A stretch of 43,742 bases of DNA from the NCBI GenBank assembly GCA_003597935.1, contig QZJT01000105.1, positions 1 through 43,742 on the forward strand, read 5' to 3'. Each line of letters begins with the position of its first letter. Within the stretch, counting starts at the first letter, position 1. Positions 1 through 6,682 of the stretch are shown in pieces. Made by a program: the position numbers and the translations under genes. The notes beneath the pieces were generated by a model. It did not search any database, was not told the DNA's origin, and saw only the letters and a list, made by a program, of their open reading frames with translations. This DNA is from Phycisphaerales bacterium (GTDB taxonomy: Bacteria; Planctomycetota; Phycisphaerae; UBA1845).

Positions 1-19
1 CTGAAGCCCGCGGCTCGCT
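1..19 (+). repeat. Degenerate copy of a dispersed GC-rich repeat
   Basis: CTGAAGCCCGCGGCTCGCT at the window edge resembles the core CTAAAGCCACGCGGCTCGCT found at 3720-3739, with one substitution and one missing base. A third copy lies inverted at 5424-5446. The left boundary is cut by the window edge. Confidence 0.4.
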
Positions 20-27
20 TCAGAGGC

Positions 28-528
28 GTGCTCGCTCGGACGGCGCAGCCGGCGCTGGTCGCCGTCGCCGCCCTGCTGGTCTCCGGCTGTGGCTACTCCA
101 GCCGCCGGCCGTTCCCGGAGGATATCCGGACGGTCCACGTCGAGATGTTCCAGTCGCGCGAGTTCCGCCGGGAACTGGAGTTCCGCCTCACTGAGGCGGT
201 GATCAAGCGCATCAACATGGACACGCCCTATCGAATCGCGCCGCTGCGAACCGCCGATGTAGTAGTCACCGGCGAGATCCTGAACGTCACCAATCGGACG
301 TTCGGGTCGGACCTGGACGACGACCTGCCGCGCGAGATCGGCTCGACCATCGCGGTGCGGTTCCAGATGAAGGACCTGCGGGACGGCCGCATCCTGGTGG
401 ACCGCCCGCGCTTCGTCTATCAGACGAACTACATCCCGCCGGTGGGCGAGACGTTCGAGGACGGCATGATCCGTGGCATCGACGGCCTGGCCGAGCAGAT
501 CGTGCAGACGATGGAATCCGCCTGGTGA
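28..528 (+). CDS. LptE-like LPS-assembly lipoprotein
   Basis: Probably an outer-membrane lipoprotein that plugs the LptD translocon and helps insert lipopolysaccharide. A hydrophobic signal of about 15 residues ends in a lipobox (LVSGC) with Cys21 as the lipidation site, followed by GYSSRRPFPEDIRTVHVEMF, the usual opening of LptE-family proteins. At 166 residues the length fits the family. The rest alternates beta strands with a helix, ending in a C-terminal helix around residues 145-164. The GTG at 28 is chosen because it places the signal peptide correctly, but the frame is open to the window edge and no convincing Shine-Dalgarno precedes it, so the true start could lie further left. It is followed by ftsH after 75 bp. 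The family assignment rests on overall pattern only. Confidence 0.7.
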   Translation: MLARTAQPALVAVAALLVSGCGYSSRRPFPEDIRTVHVEMFQSREFRRELEFRLTEAVIKRINMDTPYRIAPLRTADVVVTGEILNVTNRTFGSDLDDDLPREIGSTIAVRFQMKDLRDGRILVDRPRFVYQTNYIPPVGETFEDGMIRGIDGLAEQIVQTMESAW

Positions 529-603
529 AGTCCCTAGAATCGGACTGAGCGGCCGCGGCGGGCCGCCGGCCGCAACGCGGCGCGGACAGGAAGGATTATC
601 GGC

Positions 604-2664
604 ATGGCCAAAGGCAACGGCGCGACACCACCGGGAACGGGCGGCGAACGCGGGCCGTCCCGTGGCAGCGGCGGGCCGACCGGGCCGAACATGAAAATGT
701 CCCGCAACATTGCGAGCTGGCTCATCCTGATGGGCCTGGCGCTGGCGCTGCTGGTGCTGTTGCAGCAGAACGTCACCGCGACGGACAAGATCAGCATCAC
801 CCAGTTCTGGAAGTACGTCGAAAACGGTCAGGTCAAGGAACTGGTCATCAATACGGACAACGGCACGCTGCGGGGCACGCGGGCCCGCGTCGAGGGCGAC
901 CCGGCCGGGGCGCCTAAACGCATGTTTGAGGTCAAGTACCCACCCCAGGCCATCGACAACGACTTTCTCAAGGAACTCCACCAGCGGCTGCCCGGCACCG
1001 AGATCCGGCACGAAGCCAGCAGTCCGTACCTGACGGTGCTGCTCAGCTTCCTGCCCTGGCTGCTGATCTTCGGGTTCATCTGGTTCTTCATCTTCCGCCA
1101 GATCCGCAACGTCAGCGGGGGCGGGGGCGTGCTGGGCAACTTCGGCCGCTCGCGGCACCGCGTCACGTCCAAGGAGCACACCAACATCACGTTCGCGGAC
1201 GTGGCCGGCATCGAAGAGGCGAAGGAAGAAGTTCTCGAAATCGTCGAGTTCCTGAAGTCACCCAAGAAGTTCCAGCGCCTCGGCGGGCGCATCCCGCGCG
1301 GCGTGTTGCTGGTCGGCGAGCCGGGCTGCGGCAAGACGCTGCTGGCCAAGGCCATCGCCGGCGAGGCGGACGTGCCGTTCTTTTCGATCAGCGGTTCGGA
1401 CTTCGTCGAGATGTTCGTCGGCGTGGGCGCGTCGCGCGTACGCGACCTGTTCAAGCAGGCCAAGGAAAGCTCGCCCTGCATCATCTTCCTGGACGAGATC
1501 GACGCGGTCGGGCGTCGCCGCGGGGCCAGCTTCGGCGGCGGCGGGCACGACGAGCGCGAGCAGACGCTCAACGCGATCCTGGTCGAGATGGACGGTTTCG
1601 ACACCAACGATCAGGTGATCGTCATCGCGGCCACCAACCGGGCGGACGTGCTCGACCCGGCCCTGGTCCGCCCCGGCCGGTTCGACCGGCAGGTTTACGT
1701 GCCGCTGCCGGACGTGGAGGGCCGTTACAAGATCCTGAAAGTCCACGCCAAGAAGGTCAAACTCGGTCCCAACATCGACCTGCGCCGCATCGCCCGCGGC
1801 ACGTCCGGCTTCAGCGGCGCGGAACTGGCGGCGCTGATCAACGAGGCGGCGATGCTCGCCACCATGACCAACAAGGACTTCATCGAACACGACGACCTCG
1901 AAGAGGCCCGCGACAAGGTGCGCTGGGGCCGCTCGAAGCGCAGCCGGCAGATCGACGAAGAGGAGAAGAAGGCGACCGCCTACCACGAGGCGGGCCACGC
2001 ATTGGTGCAGGCGCTGGAGAAGCACGCGGATATCGTCCACAAGGTCAGCATCATCCCGCGCGGTCCGTACGGCGGCGCCACCTTCTCGCTGCCCGAGAAA
2101 GACCGCAGCAATTACAGCGAGCGGTTCCTGCTGGCGACCTTGCGCATTCTGTGTGCCGGCCGCATCGCCGAGCAGAAGTTCACCGGCGACGTCAACACCG
2201 GCGCCCTGGGCGACATCAAGCACGCCAGCGAACTGGCCCGCAAGATGGTCATGGAATGGGGCATGAACGAGCGGGTCGGCTTCGTCAACTTCGGCGACGG
2301 CCACAAGAACAACTGGCTCGACCTGCCCGGCGGCAAGGATTATTCCGAAGTCACCGCCCAGACCATCGACGAGGAAGTGCGCAAACTGGTCGACCGCGCC
2401 TACGGCGAGGCGACCCGGATCATCGACGACAACGAGGCGAAGGTGGAAGCGATCGCTCAGGCGCTGCTGCGCTACGAGACGATCTCCGGCGACGAGGTCA
2501 ACGCCCTGATCCGCGGCGAATCGCTGGACCGCTCGTCCGTTTCCGACCTGCTCGATGACGACGCGGCCTCCCCCGACCGGGTCGGGATCGCCCGCCCGGT
2601 CAAGGCTACCCCGTCCAAGCCCGGCGCGGACCTGGGCGGCGGGGCGCTGCCCCAGCCCGGTTGA
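604..2664 (+). CDS. ftsH: ATP-dependent zinc metalloprotease FtsH
   Basis: Membrane-anchored AAA+ protease that extracts and degrades membrane and regulatory proteins. The 686-residue protein has a Gly/Pro-rich cytoplasmic start, a membrane segment at about 35-54, a periplasmic domain, a second membrane segment at about 144-163, and the AAA+ module. Walker A is GEPGCGKT (238-245), an unusual form of GPPGTGKT with the key Lys and Thr kept. Walker B is IIFLDEID (293-300), the pore loop FVGVGAS is present, and the second region of homology contains [18 protein letters not shown]. The protease domain has HEAGH at 461-465 and Asp537 as the expected third zinc ligand. A disordered acidic/Pro tail ends the protein. 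GGAAGG precedes the ATG. The stop is 17 bp upstream of the chosen moaB start. Confidence 0.97.
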   Translation: MAKGNGATPPGTGGERGPSRGSGGPTGPNMKMSRNIASWLILMGLALALLVLLQQNVTATDKISITQFWKYVENGQVKELVINTDNGTLRGTRARVEGDPAGAPKRMFEVKYPPQAIDNDFLKELHQRLPGTEIRHEASSPYLTVLLSFLPWLLIFGFIWFFIFRQIRNVSGGGGVLGNFGRSRHRVTSKEHTNITFADVAGIEEAKEEVLEIVEFLKSPKKFQRLGGRIPRGVLLVGEPGCGKTLLAKAIAGEADVPFFSISGSDFVEMFVGVGASRVRDLFKQAKESSPCIIFLDEIDAVGRRRGASFGGGGHDEREQTLNAILVEMDGFDTNDQVIVIAATNRADVLDPALVRPGRFDRQVYVPLPDVEGRYKILKVHAKKVKLGPNIDLRRIARGTSGFSGAELAALINEAAMLATMTNKDFIEHDDLEEARDKVRWGRSKRSRQIDEEEKKATAYHEAGHALVQALEKHADIVHKVSIIPRGPYGGATFSLPEKDRSNYSERFLLATLRILCAGRIAEQKFTGDVNTGALGDIKHASELARKMVMEWGMNERVGFVNFGDGHKNNWLDLPGGKDYSEVTAQTIDEEVRKLVDRAYGEATRIIDDNEAKVEAIAQALLRYETISGDEVNALIRGESLDRSSVSDLLDDDAASPDRVGIARPVKATPSKPGADLGGGALPQPG

Positions 2665-2681
2665 CGCAGGGTGCGGGCGCG

Positions 2682-3188
2682 ATGACGCCATCGGACCATC
2701 ACCAATCGGACGCCGCCGGGCCGCTCGGCTACGCCGTGCTGACCGTCAGCGATACCCGCACGCCGCAGACGGACGCCAGCGGCGCGGCGATCATCGAGCT
2801 GATGGACGCAGCCGGGCACACGCGGGTGGACTATCGCATCGTGCGGGACGAGACGCAGGCGATCCGCGGGTGCGTCACGGCCTGGGTGAATGATCCCCGC
2901 TGTCGGGTGGTGCTCATGACGGGGGGGACGGGCGTTGCCTCGCGCGACGTGACCGTGGAAGCGGTCGAGCCGCTGTTCGACAAGCGTCTGGAGGGATTCG
3001 GCGAACTGCTGCGGCAGCGCAGCTTCCAGCAGGTCGGCCCGGCCGCGATGCTCTCACGGGCGACCGCCGGCGTGTCCTCGGGGACCGTCATCTTCGCCAT
3101 GCCCGGCTCGACCGCCGCCGTCCGCCTGGCCATGACCGAGCTGGTGCTGCCGCCGTTGCGCCACCTGGTCGCGCTGGTGGCGGGGTGA
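2682..3188 (+). CDS. moaB: MoaB/Mog-family molybdenum cofactor biosynthesis protein
   Basis: Molybdopterin-binding domain protein that in characterised members adenylylates molybdopterin before metal insertion. The segment YAVLTVSDTRT near the N-terminus, the MTGGTGVASRDVT loop in the middle (about residues 80-92), and the C-terminal FAMPGSTAAVRLAM stretch are family hallmarks. The 168-residue length fits. The chosen ATG lies 17 bp after ftsH. An in-frame TTG at 2661 overlaps the ftsH stop and would add seven residues, so the start is uncertain. The position suggests co-transcription with ftsH. MoaB and Mog cannot be separated from sequence alone. Confidence 0.85.
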   Translation: MTPSDHHQSDAAGPLGYAVLTVSDTRTPQTDASGAAIIELMDAAGHTRVDYRIVRDETQAIRGCVTAWVNDPRCRVVLMTGGTGVASRDVTVEAVEPLFDKRLEGFGELLRQRSFQQVGPAAMLSRATAGVSSGTVIFAMPGSTAAVRLAMTELVLPPLRHLVALVAG

Positions 3189-3204
3189 GCATGGGAGACG
3201 CGCC

Positions 3205-3603
3205 ATGGGACGGAGCTTGCTCCACAATCTCGACGTGGTCACGCGGGCCTTGTGCGCCTTGGAGCGGTGCAGCGAGGACGGCGCCTTCGTGATCTTCACG
3301 CACGAACCGAGCGGAAAGTTCGTCCAGTTCGCGGGCGGGGCCGGGCATCCCTTGCTGCTCGATCTGCCGTCGCAGGTGCTGTCGGAGGACGAATGGGAGA
3401 GGGCGATCGAGTTCTTCCGCCGATTCGGTGTCGACGTGAGCGAATATGAAGGCACGGACCGGCCCGCAGGCGGGCCGGCCGGGCACGTCTCATTCAACGT
3501 CGAGTTCGATTCGGTGAACCTGGCCGCTCAGACGGCGCTCGACGTGCTGCAGACGATCTTCGAACTGCCCCCGGACTGCGAACTGACCGTGGAAGAGAGC
3601 TGA
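3205..3603 (+). CDS. Small acidic protein, TY-Chap/YbjN-like fold (tentative)
   Basis: A 132-residue soluble acidic protein. The pattern (N-terminal helix, strand AFVIFTHEPSGKFVQFAGG, LLLDLPSQVLSEDEWERAIEFFRRFGV, then a strand and C-terminal helix VNLAAQTALDVLQTIFEL) resembles the peptide-binding chaperone-like domains related to YbjN and type III secretion chaperones. This is a resemblance, not a secure assignment. GGGAGA precedes the ATG, 16 bp after moaB, so it probably belongs to the ftsH-moaB transcript. Its TGA stop (3601-3603) lies inside the 9-bp target duplication of the inserted element that follows, so the insertion did not alter the protein end. Confidence 0.7.
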   Translation: MGRSLLHNLDVVTRALCALERCSEDGAFVIFTHEPSGKFVQFAGGAGHPLLLDLPSQVLSEDEWERAIEFFRRFGVDVSEYEGTDRPAGGPAGHVSFNVEFDSVNLAAQTALDVLQTIFELPPDCELTVEES

Positions 3604-3607
3604 CTGG

Positions 3608-3769
3608 GGGTGCGTGACACAATCGGCGGTCTCCCTGGGATCGCCGGGCTCCAGCCTGGCGACTGCCGGAGTGTCGTGCCCCCTCAGAAAGCGGCATCCA
3701 AGTCGGGACTCCGCGCGGGCTAAAGCCACGCGGCTCGCTCAGATGCCCTGCCGATTGTGTCACACACCC
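3608..3769. mobile_element. 162-bp MITE-like element with 9-bp target duplication
   Basis: The termini are 20-bp inverted repeats, left 3608-3627 (GGGTGCGTGACACAATCGGC) and right 3750-3769, matching at 19 of 20 positions. The element is flanked directly on both sides by a perfect 9-bp direct repeat, GCTGACTGG, at 3599-3607 and 3770-3778. It has no credible coding capacity. Inverted ends plus a target-site duplication are the signature of transposition by a DDE transposase supplied in trans. The interior carries a copy of a dispersed repeat (3717-3739). The TSS-side promoter of the next gene begins about 20 bp downstream. Confidence 0.85.
3717..3739 (+). repeat. Dispersed 23-bp repeat inside the MITE-like element
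   Basis: The core GGGCTAAAGCCACGCGGCTC plus three more bases recurs as a perfect 23-bp inverted copy at 5424-5446 and in degenerate form at 1-19. The motif is itself partly self-complementary (GGGCT...AGCC). Confidence 0.75.
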
Positions 3770-3796
3770 GCTGACTGGCGCGGTGGTCGTTTGCGC

Positions 3797-3824
3797 TTGC
3801 GGGCCTGCACCAGCGGCGTATTAT
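3797..3824 (+). promoter_or_regulatory. Candidate sigma70 promoter for the VKOR-DsbA gene
   Basis: TTGCGG (3797-3802), a 16-bp spacer and TATTAT (3819-3824) lie 54 bp upstream of the ATG at 3879, in a region otherwise above 65% GC. It begins just after the right flank of the inserted element. Confidence 0.45.
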
Positions 3825-3878
3825 GCCTTGTCCGGCGCCGGCCGGGTGTACCGTCGTCGATCTGGAGGTTCTGCGCGG

Positions 3879-5324
3879 ATGTCGAAATGGTTCTGGCTGC
3901 AACTGACCATGGTCCTGGTGGCCGCGGCCGCGACGTTCATCAGCCTCAACCTCTTCAAGAAGCACTTCGGCCAGCCGGTCAGTTCCTGGTTCGACGCCGC
4001 CTGCGGCGAGTCCGACGAGCCGGGCGGGGCCAACTGCGAGAAGGTCATCAAGAGCGAATGGGGGACGATCCGCTACGGCCACCTGGTCATCCCCACGGCA
4101 CTGCTGGGCGTCGTGTATTACGCCTCGCTGGCGACCTGGCTTCTGGGCGTCGGGCGTCCATCCCGGCGGCGGCGCTGGCTGCACGTGCTGCCGTCGCTGA
4201 TGGTGGCGGCGGGCTTTTTCTTCTCGGTCTTCCTGACCTACAAGATGATCGCGTCCGACCACTGGTGCCCGTGGTGCCTGGTCACGCACGGGTGCAACCT
4301 GCTGCTGCTGATCGGCATCGCCCTGCTGTGGCTGGGTTACGACGACGACGGGGCGGCGACCGTTGCCGCGCCGGCCGAGCGGACCGCGGCGGCGACCGCG
4401 GAGCATCCCGGCATGCGGGCAGCAGGGATGACGCTGCTGGCGATGGCGGCCGTCAGCGCGGGGCTGTGGTTCTACGCCGGCTACTACGCGGCCATCGCGG
4501 TGGCGCGGCAGAAGGAGCGTGAGGCCCGCAAATACGAGAGCTACGTCAAGGAGGTGCAGCAGGACGCCACCACGTTGATGACCAACTGGGAGCTGGGGCA
4601 GAAGTACGACTTCAAGATCACGGATGAATCGGCGGTCCGCATTCTTAGCAAGGCCCCGTCGATGCAGATGGTGGTGTTCAGCGATTTCGAGTGCCCCTTC
4701 TGCCGCCGGTTCGCGGTTTTCATCGAGGAGCGGATTCAGCCGCTGTTCGCCAACCGCATGATGATCGCCTACAAGCACTACCCGCTCAACGCGCGCTGCA
4801 ACCCGCGCGTCAAGTCCTACATGCACAAGAACGCCTGCTGGGCGGGGGCGTTCGCCGAGGCGGCCCGGCTGCAGCAGGGCAACGAGAAGTTCTGGGACAT
4901 CCACGACTATTTCTATCATGATCCGTCCACGCTGCGCGGCGCGACGGACGAGAACAACGAGGCCCGCATCCGTTCGCTGGCGGCGCGGTTCGGTCTCGAC
5001 CCGGACAGGGTCATTGCCGACATGCAGTCGCCGGAGTTGGGCGCAGGGTTTCTGGCGGACATCGAAGAGGCCGCGGCCGCGGGCGTCACCAGCACGCCGG
5101 GCGTGTTCGTCAACGGCAAGAAGGTCAACCAACTCGCCATCATGCAGTGGCCGTTCTGGCGCGAGATGGCCCGGCTCTACTGGAAAACCGTCAACGAAGA
5201 GCCGCCGGCGGAAGTGACCGAGTTGCTCAACAGCCTGTCACCGCCCAAGAAAGAGGCGGCGGGGTCGAAGGACGGCACCGAGCAGGCGGGCAACGGGGTC
5301 GCCAACGAAGACAGCGGAGAGTAA
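3879..5324 (+). CDS. VKOR-DsbA fusion: disulfide-forming membrane oxidoreductase
   Basis: Combines a vitamin-K-epoxide-reductase domain (quinone-linked oxidase) with a DsbA-like thioredoxin domain, so it can oxidise cysteines of exported proteins without a separate DsbA. The 481-residue protein starts with a membrane helix. The VKOR half has the paired loop cysteines Cys42 and Cys53 and the quinone-site motif CPWC (130-133) among four to five membrane segments. After a linker and another membrane helix (about 185-205) comes the thioredoxin domain, with CPFC at 272-275 and the cis-Pro segment STPGVFVNG near the end. A charged low-complexity tail closes it. The ATG at 3879 follows GGAGG by 11 nt; an upstream in-frame start at 3783 would precede the promoter and is disfavoured. 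The fusion is known in several phyla. The many Cys-rich secreted proteins in this window are plausible substrates. Confidence 0.93.
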   Translation: MSKWFWLQLTMVLVAAAATFISLNLFKKHFGQPVSSWFDAACGESDEPGGANCEKVIKSEWGTIRYGHLVIPTALLGVVYYASLATWLLGVGRPSRRRRWLHVLPSLMVAAGFFFSVFLTYKMIASDHWCPWCLVTHGCNLLLLIGIALLWLGYDDDGAATVAAPAERTAAATAEHPGMRAAGMTLLAMAAVSAGLWFYAGYYAAIAVARQKEREARKYESYVKEVQQDATTLMTNWELGQKYDFKITDESAVRILSKAPSMQMVVFSDFECPFCRRFAVFIEERIQPLFANRMMIAYKHYPLNARCNPRVKSYMHKNACWAGAFAEAARLQQGNEKFWDIHDYFYHDPSTLRGATDENNEARIRSLAARFGLDPDRVIADMQSPELGAGFLADIEEAAAAGVTSTPGVFVNGKKVNQLAIMQWPFWREMARLYWKTVNEEPPAEVTELLNSLSPPKKEAAGSKDGTEQAGNGVANEDSGE

Positions 5325-5423
5325 CGCGGTGGACGTGCCGTGACGGCCCGCCGAGCGTCGGCATTCGCATGCCTGGCGACGGTGCCGGCGCGCGCGACAT
5401 CACCGTGCGCGATCAGCGCCAGC

Positions 5424-5446
5424 AGCGAGCCGCGTGGCTTTAGCCC
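5424..5446 (-). repeat. Inverted copy of the dispersed 23-bp repeat
   Basis: The reverse complement is identical over 23 bp to 3717-3739. Here it is not framed by the 20-bp ends seen around 3608-3769, so the core repeats independently of that element. Confidence 0.7.
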
Positions 5447-5510
5447 CGATCCAAAAACCGCGACTACGGTTCGCCTGAACCGAGCCACGCACGTCAGTAA
5501 ACGGTTCCTC

Positions 5511-5540
5511 TTGAGCCGGAAGACACCCCTCCGTTATGGT
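5511..5540 (+). promoter_or_regulatory. Candidate sigma70 promoter for the ClpN locus
   Basis: TTGAGC (5511-5516), an 18-bp spacer and TATGGT (5535-5540) lie about 118 bp upstream of the GTG at 5658. The match is moderate. Confidence 0.35.
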
Positions 5541-5657
5541 CGGGGCTCGGTGTCTACGGTTTGGGAGAGGTGTTAGCCCGTCTTGGCCCGCGCGGACGTT
5601 CGAACTCGCATTGGCCACGGGTCGGGCAGGGTGGTTCGGCAAAGTGGAGCGTTGCAC

Positions 5658-6680
5658 GTGTATGAGTTCATGACAGAACGCGCAGCGGGCGTCATGCTCC
5701 GGGCACAGCAGGAGGCCCATTGTTGCTATCTCGCCGCCGTGGGAACAGGGCACATCCTCCTGGCCCTGGTGAGAGAAGGCTCGGGGCCGGCGTTTCAGGC
5801 ACTCCAGAATCTGTGCGTCGATCTCACCTTCCTCGGCAGCGAACTGACGCGGCTGATGGAGCGCGGGTGCGAAGTGCACGTCAGAGGCAGATTGCCATTG
5901 ACGGCGCGTGCGATGCAGGCCATCCAGTACGCCTTGGAGGAGATGCGCAATGCGGGTCATGAGCAGGTTGGCACCGGGCACCTGCTTCTCGGCGTGCTGC
6001 GCGATCCGACAGGCTTCGCGGCTGTTGTGATGAGCCGCGTCTGTCCAGGCCTGAGCCTCGATGGCCTCAGACGTGAAGTGCTGAGATTGCTCAAGGAAAA
6101 CATGGATACGGCTCAGCAGACGGAGCCGCGCCGGGCGGACTGGGGCGGCAGGGACCCCGTGATCGCCGCGATACTGTCGGACCGTGCCAAGCATGTCCTG
6201 ACGCTTGCGGACGAGGAAGCTCGGCGGCTTAATCATGAGTGCGTCAGTCTGGTACACGTCTTTCTGGCGCTCGTCGCCGAGGGCACTCGGTCCGGTCCCA
6301 ACGCCCTGCTGAACGTCGTCCCGGATCTGAAGCTGGCGAAAGTCCGCCACGAGCTGGAAAAGTTCGCGCCGCCGGGGCTCTGGAAGGTGGCGCGTATTGA
6401 TCTGCCCCATGATATTCTGGTCAGGAAGCTGATCGCCGCTGGGTTCGAGGAGGCCCGACGGCTCGGCCAGAGTCAGCTTGACGCCGAGCACCTGGTGCTG
6501 GGCCTGTTGAGCGACGACTGCACCGCGCATCTGTTCGCTCATCTGGGCCTCCAGGTTGACGACGTCCGTCGGGCAGTGCTGCGATTGCTGGACGAAGCTC
6601 GATCTGCCGGCACCGCGCCCGGAACGTCCGGCGCTGAGACTCCTGAATCCGTCTCAGACACTGAGCCACCGCGGAGCTAA
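5658..6680 (+). CDS. Stand-alone protein with two ClpC-type N-domains
   Basis: The 340-residue protein consists of two complete double-repeat Clp N-domains (about 1-145 and 165-315) with no AAA+ ATPase. In ClpC this domain binds adaptors and, in Bacillus, phosphoarginine-tagged substrates. The GTG start at 5658 is chosen because it gives MYEFMTERAAGVML, aligning with the ClpC start MYERFTDRARKVM, and follows GTGGAG by 8 nt; an in-frame TTG at 5583 lacks this support. The glutamates that bind phosphoarginine in Bacillus ClpC (in GTEH motifs) are replaced at three of four positions: Gly31, Gly107 and Val199, with Glu277 kept. It probably acts as a decoy or adaptor rather than a chaperone, but the function is unknown. 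The next gene starts 2 bp after the stop, so the pair is translationally linked. The C-terminal 25 residues are low complexity. Confidence 0.88.
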   Translation: MYEFMTERAAGVMLRAQQEAHCCYLAAVGTGHILLALVREGSGPAFQALQNLCVDLTFLGSELTRLMERGCEVHVRGRLPLTARAMQAIQYALEEMRNAGHEQVGTGHLLLGVLRDPTGFAAVVMSRVCPGLSLDGLRREVLRLLKENMDTAQQTEPRRADWGGRDPVIAAILSDRAKHVLTLADEEARRLNHECVSLVHVFLALVAEGTRSGPNALLNVVPDLKLAKVRHELEKFAPPGLWKVARIDLPHDILVRKLIAAGFEEARRLGQSQLDAEHLVLGLLSDDCTAHLFAHLGLQVDDVRRAVLRLLDEARSAGTAPGTSGAETPESVSDTEPPRS

Positions 6681-6682
6681 AC

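Larger units (their letters stand above)
5325..5657. other. Intergenic region with repeat and promoter
   Basis: These 333 bp carry no credible gene. They hold an inverted copy of the dispersed repeat (5424-5446), a small hairpin (CGGTTC-GCCT-GAACCG, 5469-5484) and a candidate promoter at 5511-5540. The remainder shows nothing recognisable. Confidence 0.6.

Noticed and set aside
3614..4522. 302-codon frame starting in the MITE and running into the VKOR-DsbA gene
   Set aside because: Out of frame with the VKOR-DsbA protein, basic and Arg-rich, no domain.
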